57,105 nt of DNA from positions 1 through 57,105 of the forward strand of contig JAICVS010000009.1 in the NCBI GenBank assembly GCA_025935195.1. The letters run 5' to 3'. The notes beneath the pieces are model-generated. The model saw nothing but the letters and a program-made list of their open reading frames with translations. It ran no database searches and was not told where the DNA came from. Source of the DNA: Ktedonobacterales bacterium. GTDB lineage: Bacteria > Chloroflexota > Ktedonobacteria > Ktedonobacterales > JADMIN01. The translations under genes were made by a program, and so were the position numbers. The first letter of the stretch is position 1. Every line of letters starts with the position of its first letter. Below are positions 49,346 through 57,105 of the stretch, in pieces.

Positions 49346-51850
49346 CTACTCCAGCGGCGGGCGGAAAGCGATCTGGTACGACGGGTTACGCAAGCGGCGC
49401 TCGCTGACGACCCGCGCCGGGACGCCGCCCACCACCGCGAAGGGCGGCACGTCGCGCGCGACGACGGCGCCCGCCATCACCACGGCCCCCTCGCCGATGC
49501 TGACGCCGGCCAGGATGGTGGCGCGCGCGCCGATCCAGGCGTGATCGCCGATCACAATCGGCCGGTACTCGTCGGGGAAGTCGGGATGGTTCATGTCGTG
49601 GGTGCCGGTCACGAGCCAGACGCCGGCCGAGATGCTGACCTCGCGGCCGATCTCCAGGCCACCGGTGGTGTAGAGCAGGCAGCCTTGGTTGATCACCGTG
49701 CCCGTCCCGATGCGGACCTTGCGTCCGCTGCTGCGCACCCCGGCCATCTGCACATGCTGGCCCAGCAGGATGGCGGCGCGCGGCTCGATATGCCAGCCGA
49801 GGACGCGGCGATACCAGCCGTGGCGAATGCGATAGGATGGGATGTGGGCGATGACGTGGTTGGTGGCGTACTTCACCAGCGCGGCTGGCAGGCTCGCGCG
49901 GCCCGTCCGCGATGGGATATGCTGAACGTTCTTCTCTGGCGGGAGCGGCGCCGGGTCCGGCGTCTCGTCGCGCGGATCGTCGAACGGATCGGCCTCGTCG
50001 AAGCGGCTGGGCCAGGGAGACGGCGCGGGAGCCGGCCGGCCGGTCTCGCGCAGCGGCATCACGACGAAGGCGCGGAAGGGCGCGGCGCGATCCGAGGCGA
50101 GGTCGCGCGGATCCGGCACGTAAGGGGGAAAGGTGAACTCCATGCCAACCCACGGGTATGGCTCCGCGCCGGACATATCCGCCATCGTCGCGGCCGGCGT
50201 GTATCCCATCTCCGCAACGGTCGCCGCTCCGCCTCCCCCGCTCCTTGCGAGGAGCGGGGGCTGGGGGGTGAGGACTCCCCGGCGCATAGGCGCTGCCGCA
50301 TCAGGCATTTCTGGCTCCGGCGCATCCGTAGCAGCCGCGGCGCGCGCCGCTTTGCGGCGGACGGCGCCGGCGAGGGCCAGCAGATCGGCGCGCGGGATGG
50401 TGCCGAGAATGGTGGCGGCGCCCAGGTAGACGACGGCCGCGACCGGCAGGATGATCAGGATGTTATACGTGCCGAGCAGCAGGACGGCGCCCGCCATCAG
50501 CCCGGCCGCCACAATCGCCTTGCCGGCGACGATCAGGCTGCGCGCGGGCAGCAGATCGCGCGGGACGAAGACGAGGCTGAGCAGCAGCAGCAGCAGCTCG
50601 GTAAGCGAGGTGGCCGCCGCCGCGCCGACGTGCTGGATGCGCGGGATGAGCACGAGGTTGAGCGCGAGATTGAACACGAGCGCGATACCGGCCATCAGCG
50701 CGATCTTCTTCTCGCGGTGCGTGCTCATCAGCACGGAGTTGAACGCGGTGTTGGCGTAGAGGAAGACCAGGCCGGGGGCGAGCGCCTGGAGCGCCGGCAC
50801 GGTGTGCGTGAACTCGACACGGTGATAGAGGAAGCCGATGATATTGGGCGCGGCGGCGATCATGCCGGCGGCGATGGGGATGCCGCAGAACAGCAGGAAG
50901 TTCAGCGACTTCTCGACGGCGAGCTTCAGCGTCGCGTGCGAGGTGGTGGAGAGCCTCGAGAAGACGGGGTACATGATCGCCAGGATGATGATGTTGGGCA
51001 GGAAGACCAGCGTATCGAACAGGCGGTAGCCGGCGCCGTACCAGCCGACGACGGTGGTGTTCGTCAGCAGCGAGAGTAGCACCGTATCCAGCCGGTAATA
51101 GATCACACCGAGCACGCCGTAGGTGAGGAACGGCAGGCTGGTGCGGATGAGCTGGCGCATCAGCGCGCCGTCCAACGCGAAGCCGCGCCCCGTGCCACGC
51201 AGCGCCCAGCTCCCCTGCCAGAGCGTGCCGGCGACCGAGCCAACCAGCAGCACGAGCGTCATCTCGCGCGGGCCGGCGCCGAAGCGCAGCCAGAGGTAAC
51301 CGGCGGCGGCGGCCAGCCCCTTCTCGATGATCGTGGCGACGACGGGGAAGAGCAGGCGCTGGCGCGCATAGTGGACGGCGGCGAAGGCCCCGCCCAGCCC
51401 GGTGCTGAGCAGCGTCACACCGCAGACGGCGACGAGCACGCGCTCTTCCGCGCTATAGCCGAGCGCCCAGGCGAGCGCGCCGAGCGCGCCGTACAGGACG
51501 ATCCAGAGCATGAATTTGAGCGCGAGCGTGTTGGCGAGGTAGCGCGCGGCGCGCTCCGGCGCCTGCGCGAGGTCGCGCGTGAGCTGCTGGTTGAAGCCGA
51601 ACTCCAGCGGGAAGCCGACGAGCATGACGAAGGTGATGGCGAAGTACAGCTCGCCGAAGCGCGCGTCGCCGAGGTAGCGCCCGTACGCCATCGTCAGCAG
51701 CAGTGTCGAGGTCCAGGTGACACCCTGGCCGACGAGCGAGATGGCGGTATTGCCCACGACACGGCGCAGCACCCCGGCGTGCGCCGTCTCGTGGCGCTGG
51801 GTGGGCGCGAGAATGCCGGATTCGCTCTCGGCGCGGCGTGCCGTGATCAT
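49346..51850 (-). CDS. Polysaccharide flippase fused to a hexapeptide-repeat acyltransferase
   Basis: An 834-residue fusion. Residues about 25-500 form a Wzx/MOP-type flippase with around 12-14 membrane segments (AISLVGQGVTWTSTLLLTMAYGRYLGDARFGELYFAITFVMLVGFPLEFGFNQQLTRDL...; LVFNLALNLVLIPRIQHVGAAAATSLTELLLLLLSL). A Pro/Ala/Asp-rich linker (about 505-680) contains translated repeat C (VLTPQPPLLARSGGGG). Residues about 683-834 form a left-handed beta-helix O-acetyltransferase (KVRIGTGTVINQGCLLYTTGG, THDMNHPDFPDEY, IGDHAWIGARATILAGVSIGEGAVVMAGAVV). ATG 51850 overlaps the stop of the ATP-grasp gene (ATGA). The fusion would couple glycan acetylation to export. Confidence 0.9.
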   Translation of the reverse strand: MITARRAESESGILAPTQRHETAHAGVLRRVVGNTAISLVGQGVTWTSTLLLTMAYGRYLGDARFGELYFAITFVMLVGFPLEFGFNQQLTRDLAQAPERAARYLANTLALKFMLWIVLYGALGALAWALGYSAEERVLVAVCGVTLLSTGLGGAFAAVHYARQRLLFPVVATIIEKGLAAAAGYLWLRFGAGPREMTLVLLVGSVAGTLWQGSWALRGTGRGFALDGALMRQLIRTSLPFLTYGVLGVIYYRLDTVLLSLLTNTTVVGWYGAGYRLFDTLVFLPNIIILAIMYPVFSRLSTTSHATLKLAVEKSLNFLLFCGIPIAAGMIAAAPNIIGFLYHRVEFTHTVPALQALAPGLVFLYANTAFNSVLMSTHREKKIALMAGIALVFNLALNLVLIPRIQHVGAAAATSLTELLLLLLSLVFVPRDLLPARSLIVAGKAIVAAGLMAGAVLLLGTYNILIILPVAAVVYLGAATILGTIPRADLLALAGAVRRKAARAAAATDAPEPEMPDAAAPMRRGVLTPQPPLLARSGGGGAATVAEMGYTPAATMADMSGAEPYPWVGMEFTFPPYVPDPRDLASDRAAPFRAFVVMPLRETGRPAPAPSPWPSRFDEADPFDDPRDETPDPAPLPPEKNVQHIPSRTGRASLPAALVKYATNHVIAHIPSYRIRHGWYRRVLGWHIEPRAAILLGQHVQMAGVRSSGRKVRIGTGTVINQGCLLYTTGGLEIGREVSISAGVWLVTGTHDMNHPDFPDEYRPIVIGDHAWIGARATILAGVSIGEGAVVMAGAVVARDVPPFAVVGGVPARVVSERRLRNPSYQIAFRPPLE
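50235..50280 (+). repeat. Dispersed repeat C inside the flippase fusion gene
   Basis: cccccgctcctt-gcgaggagcggggg-ctggggggtgaggactcccc. On the coding (minus) strand it is in frame and encodes GVLTPQPPLLARSGGGG in the linker between the two domains. Confidence 0.8.
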
Positions 51851-53043
51851 GCGCTGGCCTTCCTCTTCAGGCGGCCGCCGACGGCGCGGGAGACGGCGCT
51901 GCCCACATCGCCGAACGCGGGGACGGGATCGCGCCAGTCGAAGACGGAGAACTCGGTGCGCCCGGCCAGCGAGCGCACATACGAGATCGGCGTGATGCGC
52001 CCGGCCCGCACCTCGGAGATGCCGGCGGGGATGTCGGTGAGCATGCGCACCCAGTGCGCACCGTAGCGCGGGGCGGCCGGCGCGACGGGCTGGCCGGTGA
52101 GGTCGCGGTACTGGATGTACGGGAAGTCCAGCCCGCAGGCGCGGCCGAGTGTGTGCCAGCCCCACGGACGCACGTTGATGTCGAGCAGCTTGTAGCGGCC
52201 GTCGCGCACGTCCTGCTTGAACTCGACCTCGACCATACCGGTCACGCGCATGCCATGCAGCAGCGCCTCCGCCAGCTCGTACAGCTCCGGCACCTCCATC
52301 GCCTCGACAAAGCTGCTGCCCAGTCCGTAGTCAATTGGATACTGGCGCGTGCGGCGCGCCGTCATGCGCACGAGCGGCTCACCCTCACGGCAGTACGCCG
52401 CGACCGAGAACTGCTGGCGTCCGGCGCCGGGGATAGTCTCCTGGATCATGATCTCGTCCGCCGGGATGATGCCGGCGGCGAAGGCGTATTGCGCGCGCAG
52501 CTCGTCCAGCGTGCGCGCCGGCAGCGCCTTCAGGCGTGTGGCGTATTGCAGATGGACGGAGATGGCGGGCTTGACGATCACCGGGTAGGCGATGTCGAGC
52601 CGCTCCAGGTCCGCGGCGGCGATGGGATACCACGTGCGCGGATAGGGAACGCCGGCCTCGGCGGCCAGCCGGTGGGTGAGGCGCTTGTCGCAAGCCCAGC
52701 GCAGCACGTCCCACCCCTGCGTAGCAAGCTGATACGTCGCGGCGAGCGCGTCGTGGTGGCGCGCGACGAACTCCACGGCCTCATCCTGCATCGGGAAGAG
52801 AATCCAGCCGTCGAGCGCATACTCGCGCGCGGCCTCCAGCAAGAAATCGCGGAAGCCCTCGCCTTCCATCGCGCCCGACCACGGCAGGCGGCGCATGACG
52901 TAGCGCGAGTACCAGGCGGAGCGCGGCGTGTTGTCCACAACGACGATCGGCACGCCGCGCCGGCCCAGGCTGCGCGCCACCCCCAACGCCTTGAAGTCGC
53001 TGCCGAGGACCACCGCCCCCGGCGTGGTGTACTGCTTTGCCAT
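51847..53043 (-). CDS. ATP-grasp family ligase of a polysaccharide locus
   Basis: A 398-residue ATP-grasp protein (COG3919-like). ATG 53043 follows GTGAGGATTTCGCT. It begins AVVLGSDFKALGVARSLGRRGVPIVVVD, then WACDKRLTHRLAAEAGVPYPRTW, AYPVIVKPAIS, MIQETIPGAG and the metal-binding segment VEVEFKQDVRDGRYKLLDINVRPWGW. Such enzymes ligate a carboxylate to an amine or other nucleophile; members of this group sit in exopolysaccharide clusters and may decorate the glycan. The stop overlaps the next start; the upstream flavoprotein gene ends 10 bases before this start. Confidence 0.9.
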   Translation of the reverse strand: MAKQYTTPGAVVLGSDFKALGVARSLGRRGVPIVVVDNTPRSAWYSRYVMRRLPWSGAMEGEGFRDFLLEAAREYALDGWILFPMQDEAVEFVARHHDALAATYQLATQGWDVLRWACDKRLTHRLAAEAGVPYPRTWYPIAAADLERLDIAYPVIVKPAISVHLQYATRLKALPARTLDELRAQYAFAAGIIPADEIMIQETIPGAGRQQFSVAAYCREGEPLVRMTARRTRQYPIDYGLGSSFVEAMEVPELYELAEALLHGMRVTGMVEVEFKQDVRDGRYKLLDINVRPWGWHTLGRACGLDFPYIQYRDLTGQPVAPAAPRYGAHWVRMLTDIPAGISEVRAGRITPISYVRSLAGRTEFSVFDWRDPVPAFGDVGSAVSRAVGGRLKRKASA

Positions 53044-53053
53044 AGCGAAATCC

Positions 53054-54295
53054 TCACCCCTCGCGCACGGCGACCGGCGCGACAACCTCTTCACCGAGCG
53101 GGACCGTGACCGGGATGGACGGCGCCGGCAGCGTGCGCGCGACATGGGCGCTGATCCAGCGGGCGCTGGTGGCGGCGCCGGTGACGAAGCGGCAGAGCGG
53201 GCCGAAGCTGTAGCTGGCGATAGCCCCCGCGAAGTACAGGCCGTGTACCGACGACTCGAACGAGCGCGTGAGCATCGGCATGCCGTCCACATCCGCGACC
53301 GTCGCGCGCAGGTCGGCGTCCAGGAAGCTGAAGCGGTCCAGGCTGGGCCGGTAGCCGGTGGCGAGGAAGAGGTGATCCACTTCGCGCGTGCTGCCGTCGC
53401 TCAGCGCGATCTCCAGCGTGTCGCCGTGCGGGCGCGCGCCGGTGACTTCCACGCCCGACGTCTCGCGCACGAGATGCTCGACACGGTGGCGCAGCCAGGG
53501 GGCGCCGGCCGGGCGCGTCGCGCGCAGCTCCACCCGGCGGCGTGTCGGGGCGGGCAGCGTGCGGAAGGCCTGCGGAAAGTGGATCAGCCAGTTCAGCCCC
53601 GGCGGGCCGACATCGCTCTTGGGATAGAAGACGTGGCGCGCCGGGCCGGTCAGCCGGTAGAGCTTGCGGTCAATCCAGATCACGGGGCCGCGCGCGATCA
53701 GTTCGGTGCTGGCGCCAGCCTCGTGCAGGAACGCGGCGGTCTGCACGGCGCTCTGCCCGCGGCCCAGCACGGCGACGCTGCGGCCGGCGAAGCGGCTAAA
53801 GTCCGTGTAGTCCTGCGAGTGCGAGGCGAGATGCGGCGGCAGATGGCGCGCGAAGGCGGGCAGGTGCGCGAACGACTGGATGCCGGCGGCGACGATCACC
53901 TTCGCGGCGCCCTCGACACGCCCGTCCTCCAGCTCCAACCGGAACCCATCGCCGTCACGGGCCACGGTGCGCACATAGGTCGAGTCCACATCCGGCGCGG
54001 CGTGGCGTTGGAACCACTGGCCGTACGCGACGAACATCGGCAGCGGAATGGGGTCTGGGCGCGCACTGCCCATCTCGTCCACATACGCATCCAGATCGTA
54101 GCGCCGCGCCGGGTCCGCGATGCTGGACGCGCTCCAGATGGATTTGAGGTGCATGCCGGGCGGCATGCGCTCCCAAAACTCCATCGTCCTGCCGAAGACC
54201 CGCGCCGGGATGCCACGCGCGCGCAGGTGCGCGGCGAGGGAAAGCCCGTACGGTCCAGCGCCGAGAATCGCAACCGATCCCTGCTTCACCGTCAT
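53054..54295 (-). CDS. FAD-dependent oxidoreductase (flavin monooxygenase-like)
   Basis: A 413-residue two-dinucleotide-binding flavoprotein. ATG 54295 follows GAGAAGAGGTGG. The FAD loop is VAILGAGPYGLSLAAHLRARG, then FWERMPPGMHLKSIWSASSI, an NADP-binding loop VAVLGRGQSAVQTAAFLHEAG, HLFLATGYRPSLDRFSFL and VHGLYFAGAIASYSFGP. This resembles FMO/lysine-N-hydroxylase-type enzymes. It is first in the minus-strand operon with the ATP-grasp ligase and flippase fusion, so a role in modifying the exported glycan or a linked metabolite is possible. Confidence 0.9.
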   Translation of the reverse strand: MTVKQGSVAILGAGPYGLSLAAHLRARGIPARVFGRTMEFWERMPPGMHLKSIWSASSIADPARRYDLDAYVDEMGSARPDPIPLPMFVAYGQWFQRHAAPDVDSTYVRTVARDGDGFRLELEDGRVEGAAKVIVAAGIQSFAHLPAFARHLPPHLASHSQDYTDFSRFAGRSVAVLGRGQSAVQTAAFLHEAGASTELIARGPVIWIDRKLYRLTGPARHVFYPKSDVGPPGLNWLIHFPQAFRTLPAPTRRRVELRATRPAGAPWLRHRVEHLVRETSGVEVTGARPHGDTLEIALSDGSTREVDHLFLATGYRPSLDRFSFLDADLRATVADVDGMPMLTRSFESSVHGLYFAGAIASYSFGPLCRFVTGAATSARWISAHVARTLPAPSIPVTVPLGEEVVAPVAVREG

Positions 54296-54746
54296 CCACC
54301 TCTTCTCATCTACCGCCGGCCAGGTCGCCCTGCGCACATACGCTCTGGGCGCACCCGGCCGCTGGGAATGTCGCTCGCATTCCAAACTAGCACCCCGGCC
54401 GTCCACGCGACGGGCGGAACACGGTGGAGAAACAGTGATGTTCGCGGGCGACGCGAGAGTAGAACCTCCACGGCGCGGCAGCCCACGCGACCGGTGGCGG
54501 GAAGCACACCGTCCGCCGCATCTTCGCAACGCCATCTACACGTCAAACACGTCCACTTTCCGCGTGCGCCTTTTGTAGCATCAATTGCGGGTACGAGCGT
54601 CCGATACTGGAGTCGCCTGAACCGTTGGCGCGCTATCTGGGTATTTATGCCCCATCCGTTGTGCGCCGGCCTTTCATGGCCGCGAGTGCCGGCGAGACGA
54701 GTTGAGACGAGTCGAGGCGAAGTGAGGTGAGGCGAGGTGAAGGGCC
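54296..54746. other. Divergent control region of the polysaccharide operons
   Basis: A 451-base region separating the two operons. No gene is supported. The right end is a 50-base pentanucleotide run (54694-54743, listed separately). GCCGGC..GCCGGC short inverted repeats occur near 54667-54693. No promoter matches well. Confidence 0.4.
54694..54743 (+). repeat. Ten tandem purine-rich pentamers abutting the Wzz-like start codon
   Basis: Ten consecutive 5-base units of the form GARNN: gagac gagtt gagac gagtc gaggc gaagt gaggt gaggc gaggt gaagg, ending 3 bases before GTG 54747. The last units supply the ribosome-binding sequence. Confidence 0.85.
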
Positions 54747-55772
54747 GTGCGCAAAACACTTGAGGCAATCTTCCGGCAACCGTTCCGGCTGGTGCTGCTG
54801 CTCATCGTGCTCCCCGTACTAGGGCTGGGAACGGCGTTCCTCCTGCCGCGGACATACCAGTCCACGGCCACACTCTGGGCGATGCAGCGCTATCAGATCA
54901 TCGGCGCGACCGGCTCCGAATCGAACCTGCTGGCGACGCCGGCGGAGACGCAGGCCACGGCGCTGGGCGAGCTGTTGCAGTCGCGCACCTTCGCGCTGGC
55001 CGTGGCGAAAGCCAGTTCGCTGCCGGCGACGCTGAGCGCCGCCACGCAGCGCGACCCGCTGGCACGCGACTCCGCGCTCTTCGATGCCATCGCCAAGAAC
55101 GTGCGTGTCGCCCCGCAGGGCTACAACCTCTTCGTCATCACCTACGTCAACCGCGATCCCGACGTCGCGAACCAGGTCGTGGCCGCCGTGATCAAGAACT
55201 ACGGCCAGCAGGCGCAGGGCTTCTCCATCGTCGAGGGGCAGCGCTTCCTGGACGCCTACCAGACGCAGCTTGCCAAGGCGCAGCAGGACGCCGCCGCCGC
55301 GGCCAAGGCGGAGGCGGCCTACATCGCGGCGCATGCGACCGAGACGGTGACAGAGCTGAACAACGATCCGCAGTACGTGCTGCTGCACACGCAGACGCAG
55401 CAGGCGCAATCGATCGTGGGCGACTTGCAACAGAAGATCGCCACACTCAGCCAGGACATCGCCACCACCAGCACCGGCACCGACAACCTCTATCAAGTGC
55501 TGGACGTGCCGGCGGCGCGCGCGGAGTCGCGCACCAAGACGCTGGCATTGGCGGGCGGGGTGAGCCTGGGGCTGGCGCTGGCCGCCTGCGCGCTCTATCT
55601 GATGCTGGTCATCCGCCGCGACCGCTCGCTCTACACCGCCGAAGAGCTGCGCCGCGTGACCGGACTGCCCGTCGTGTTGCAGCTCCCCCATCTCTCCGGC
55701 AAGTCCGTCTCACGCTCTGTTAAGTCCCTGAGCGGCGCGGACCTGCCCGCGCTTTCCAACGGCCACCGTTAG
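54747..55772 (+). CDS. Wzz/chain-length-determinant-like polysaccharide co-polymerase
   Basis: A 341-residue protein from GTG 54747 (AGGTGAAGG upstream). It has an N-terminal membrane segment (LVLLLIVLPVLGLGTAFLLP), YQSTATLWAMQRY typical of the Wzz family, a long periplasmic helical region rich in Gln and Ala (AYQTQLAKAQQDAAAAAKAEAAY; HTQTQQAQSIVGDLQQKIATLSQDI), then PAARAESRTKTLALAGGVSLGLALAACALYLMLV as the second membrane segment. A cytoplasmic tail (TAEELRRVTGLPVVLQLP) would contact the CpsD-like ATPase encoded 5 bases downstream. It sets polymer length. Confidence 0.88.
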   Translation: MRKTLEAIFRQPFRLVLLLIVLPVLGLGTAFLLPRTYQSTATLWAMQRYQIIGATGSESNLLATPAETQATALGELLQSRTFALAVAKASSLPATLSAATQRDPLARDSALFDAIAKNVRVAPQGYNLFVITYVNRDPDVANQVVAAVIKNYGQQAQGFSIVEGQRFLDAYQTQLAKAQQDAAAAAKAEAAYIAAHATETVTELNNDPQYVLLHTQTQQAQSIVGDLQQKIATLSQDIATTSTGTDNLYQVLDVPAARAESRTKTLALAGGVSLGLALAACALYLMLVIRRDRSLYTAEELRRVTGLPVVLQLPHLSGKSVSRSVKSLSGADLPALSNGHR

Positions 55773-55777
55773 ATTGG

Positions 55778-56566
55778 ATGTCCTTCATGGCCGAGCTAGA
55801 GCAGTCCGCGATTGATCAGTCCGAGATAGATATTGCGCCGCTCGTCACCCGCGCGCCGACCTCGCGGCGCCTGATGGAGCTGATGCGAGCGCCGGAAGCG
55901 AAACCGCCCGCCGTGCGGCGTGTGTTGCGCAAGCGCGACCAGGGCAACGCGCACCTGCTGCGCGACCGCTGCCAGAAGCTCTGCCTCTCCATCTTCTACC
56001 GCGAGCAGGCACCCGCGCGTACCCTCGGCTTCACCAGCGCGCTGGCCGGCGAGGGCAAGACCTTCCTGGCGATGATGGTCGCGACCGTGCTGGCGGGCGA
56101 CTCCGGCGTGCCGGTGACATTGCTCGAATGCAACTGGGAGCATCCCACCCTGCACGAGCATTTCGATCTGCCGCGCACACCAGGCTTGGCGGAGTGGCTG
56201 CGCGGCGAGGCCGTCGCGGCGCAAGTCCGGCATCAGGTTGGTGACAACCTCTTCGTCGTCCCGGCTGGCGATGGCCGCTACGAGGCCGTGCAACTGCTGC
56301 GCATGATGCGCGAGCGCGGCGCGCTGGCCCGTCTCGCCGGGCCGGACGGCTTCCTGGTAGCGGACCTGCCGCCGGTGACGGCGGCAGCCTACGGGGCGCT
56401 GGCGGCGGGCCTGATGGACGCGGTGATCCTGGTGGTGCGCGCTGGCGTCACGCCGGACCCATACATCCAGGAGGCCGTCGGCCAGCTCGGCTCAGTGCGC
56501 GTCGAGGGTGTGGTGCTCAACCAGATCGAGAGCCGCATCCCCCGCTGGCTGCGCCAGTTGTTGTGA
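55778..56566 (+). CDS. CpsD/CapB-like ATPase of the polysaccharide locus
   Basis: A 262-residue P-loop protein of the BY-kinase/ParA-like group, partner of the Wzz-like protein. Walker A is FTSALAGEGKTFLAMM (K94). The Walker A' strand, normally an Asp-x-Asp, reads VTLLECNWEHP, and Walker B is GFLVADLPPV. LVVRAGVTP and VEGVVLNQI follow. The C-terminus (RWLRQLL) lacks the Tyr cluster of bacterial tyrosine autokinases. It may regulate export without classical autophosphorylation. ATG 55778 has a weak ribosome site; ATG 55787 is an alternative. Confidence 0.85.
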   Translation: MSFMAELEQSAIDQSEIDIAPLVTRAPTSRRLMELMRAPEAKPPAVRRVLRKRDQGNAHLLRDRCQKLCLSIFYREQAPARTLGFTSALAGEGKTFLAMMVATVLAGDSGVPVTLLECNWEHPTLHEHFDLPRTPGLAEWLRGEAVAAQVRHQVGDNLFVVPAGDGRYEAVQLLRMMRERGALARLAGPDGFLVADLPPVTAAAYGALAAGLMDAVILVVRAGVTPDPYIQEAVGQLGSVRVEGVVLNQIESRIPRWLRQLL

Positions 56567-56573
56567 TGCGCTG

Positions 56574-56634
56574 CCGCTTTGGGCTGAGTCGTTGTCATTC
56601 GCCGGCTTCCCGGCATAAATGCCGGGGGTAATCC
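56574..56634 (-). repeat. Repeat A, long form, left arm of an inverted pair
   Basis: A 61-bp unit on the minus strand, matching 56736-56796 on the plus strand over its whole length with about a dozen differences. Core: ggattaccccc, ggcat, atgccggga. The shorter core also occurs at 29641-29670. The spacer between the arms is 101 bp. Confidence 0.75.
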
Positions 56635-56735
56635 TGGCCTCACAGCGGTCAGGGCAAGGACAACACCTCAGAACAAACCCGTACGCGGAACACTTCAGGA
56701 TGAACGGCTGTTGACGGCATGATCTCGGTGGGCGG

Positions 56736-56796
56736 GGATTACCCCCGGCATGTATGCCGGGAGGCCAACGAACGAGAACGGCTCGACGCAAAGCGG
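56736..56796 (+). repeat. Repeat A, long form, right arm of an inverted pair
   Basis: Plus-strand partner of 56574-56634. It contains the CCCGGCAT/ATGCCGGG palindrome and continues through cgaacgagaacggctc to aaagcgg. Confidence 0.75.
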
Positions 56797-56827
56797 TGCG
56801 TGTGAGGGCAAGAGCAGGGGGTGCGGC

Positions 56828-56965
56828 ATGGTCGGGCTGATCGGATTGCTGGTGGCGTTTCTCTGCATCGGCCTCGTCTCGCGGCGCTTCGGCCCGCGCA
56901 CACGCATGGCGCTGATCAGCGCGGCCTGCGCCGCCACCCTCTATCTCTACTTCTTCGGTAGCTGA
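56828..56965 (+). CDS. Small two-helix membrane protein
   Basis: A 45-residue protein, ATG 56828 with GAGCAGGGGGTG upstream. It is two hydrophobic segments (GLIGLLVAFLCIGLV and LISAACAATLYLYFF) joined by the basic loop SRRFGPRTR. It ends 7 bases before the next start codon, so it belongs to the polysaccharide operon. No family recognised. Confidence 0.65.
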   Translation: MVGLIGLLVAFLCIGLVSRRFGPRTRMALISAACAATLYLYFFGS

Positions 56966-56972
56966 GGCGAAT

Positions 56973-57105
56973 ATGAGCGTGCTGCTGTCCGACCCGCGCA
57001 TCCCCCCCGATGCGCCCGACACCCTCATCGAAGCCGAGTCCCCGCGCTCGCTGCTCGCGCGGCGGCGGCGTGGCGACTGGCTGCTCTTCGCCGCGATCTG
57101 CATCA
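56973..57105 (+). CDS. Start of a probable membrane protein, truncated by the window end
   Basis: ATG 56973 opens a frame of 44 codons to the window edge: MSVLLSDPRIPPDAPDTL, a hydrophilic arm ending RSLLARRRRGDW, then LLFAAICI, apparently the first membrane helix. Position after wzz/cpsD-like genes suggests a polymerase/O-antigen ligase type protein, but too little is visible to assign it. Confidence 0.55.
   Translation, partial: MSVLLSDPRIPPDAPDTLIEAESPRSLLARRRRGDWLLFAAICI

Noticed and set aside
49541-51079. Plus-strand frame of about 510 codons opposite the flippase fusion
   Set aside because: Antisense shadow, rich in Arg, Asp and Gln. The minus strand encodes recognisable flippase and beta-helix domains.
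52925-52945. DnaA-box-like ttgtccacaa
   Set aside because: It is a single site inside the ATP-grasp coding sequence (VVDNTPRS) with no neighbouring boxes, so it is chance.

Overview
The window is bacterial chromosomal DNA of high G+C (about two-thirds G+C in the lines I sampled). The gene repertoire points to Chloroflexota or a close relative. It has a MalT-type LuxR regulator beside a small conserved protein and a quinone-oxidoreductase-like enzyme, a LarC homologue, an AdoMet decarboxylase-like fusion, many REP-like dispersed repeats, and GTG/TTG starts. This placement is inference. The left end is the 5' two-thirds of dnaA on the minus strand; the right end is the start of a membrane protein in a surface-polysaccharide cluster. 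I saw no rRNA, tRNA or CRISPR array.

Region by region. 1-3.4 kb: dnaA, a lipoprotein, a secreted helical protein and a lone receiver domain. 3.4-6.5 kb: an AAC(6')-type GNAT enzyme, a cysteine-desulfurase-like PLP enzyme and an enoyl-CoA hydratase. 6.6-10.4 kb: one large, lower-GC gene encoding TIR, SF1 helicase, coiled coil, PLD nuclease and zinc domains in a single chain. It is a candidate single-gene defence system, flanked by a decayed copy of the enoyl-CoA hydratase 3' end. 10.7-16.1 kb: a LuxR regulator split by a complete insertion sequence with 7-bp target duplication, then a translationally coupled pair ending in an oxidoreductase. 16.2-31.2 kb: housekeeping genes (dprA, yihY-like, queF, ispD, fabH, folP-folC, larC, an AI-2E-type permease) and an AdoMet decarboxylase fused to a degenerate deoxyhypusine-synthase-like domain behind a long leader.

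31.2-34.6 kb is an ABC-2 exporter with its own GbsR/MarR-type regulator and a palindrome on the regulator's promoter. 35.1-39.5 kb holds a PH-like membrane protein and two tandem secreted CHAP cell-wall hydrolases. The CHAP genes are preceded by a 111-nt leader copied in both with one structure-preserving difference, which looks like a cis-regulatory RNA. 39.8-49.2 kb has a CPBP protease, ndk, a Roadblock/TPR pair, a GT4 glycosyltransferase, an ECF sigma factor overlapped by a DinB-like protein, and small genes. 49.3-57.1 kb is an exopolysaccharide region: a minus-strand operon (flavin oxidoreductase, ATP-grasp, flippase-acyltransferase fusion) divergent from a plus-strand operon (Wzz-like, CpsD-like, small membrane protein, next membrane protein).

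Three families of short palindromic repeats recur between genes and inside two of them (larC and the flippase fusion). Coordinates and motifs were read by eye. Family assignments rest on recognised motifs and not on database searches.
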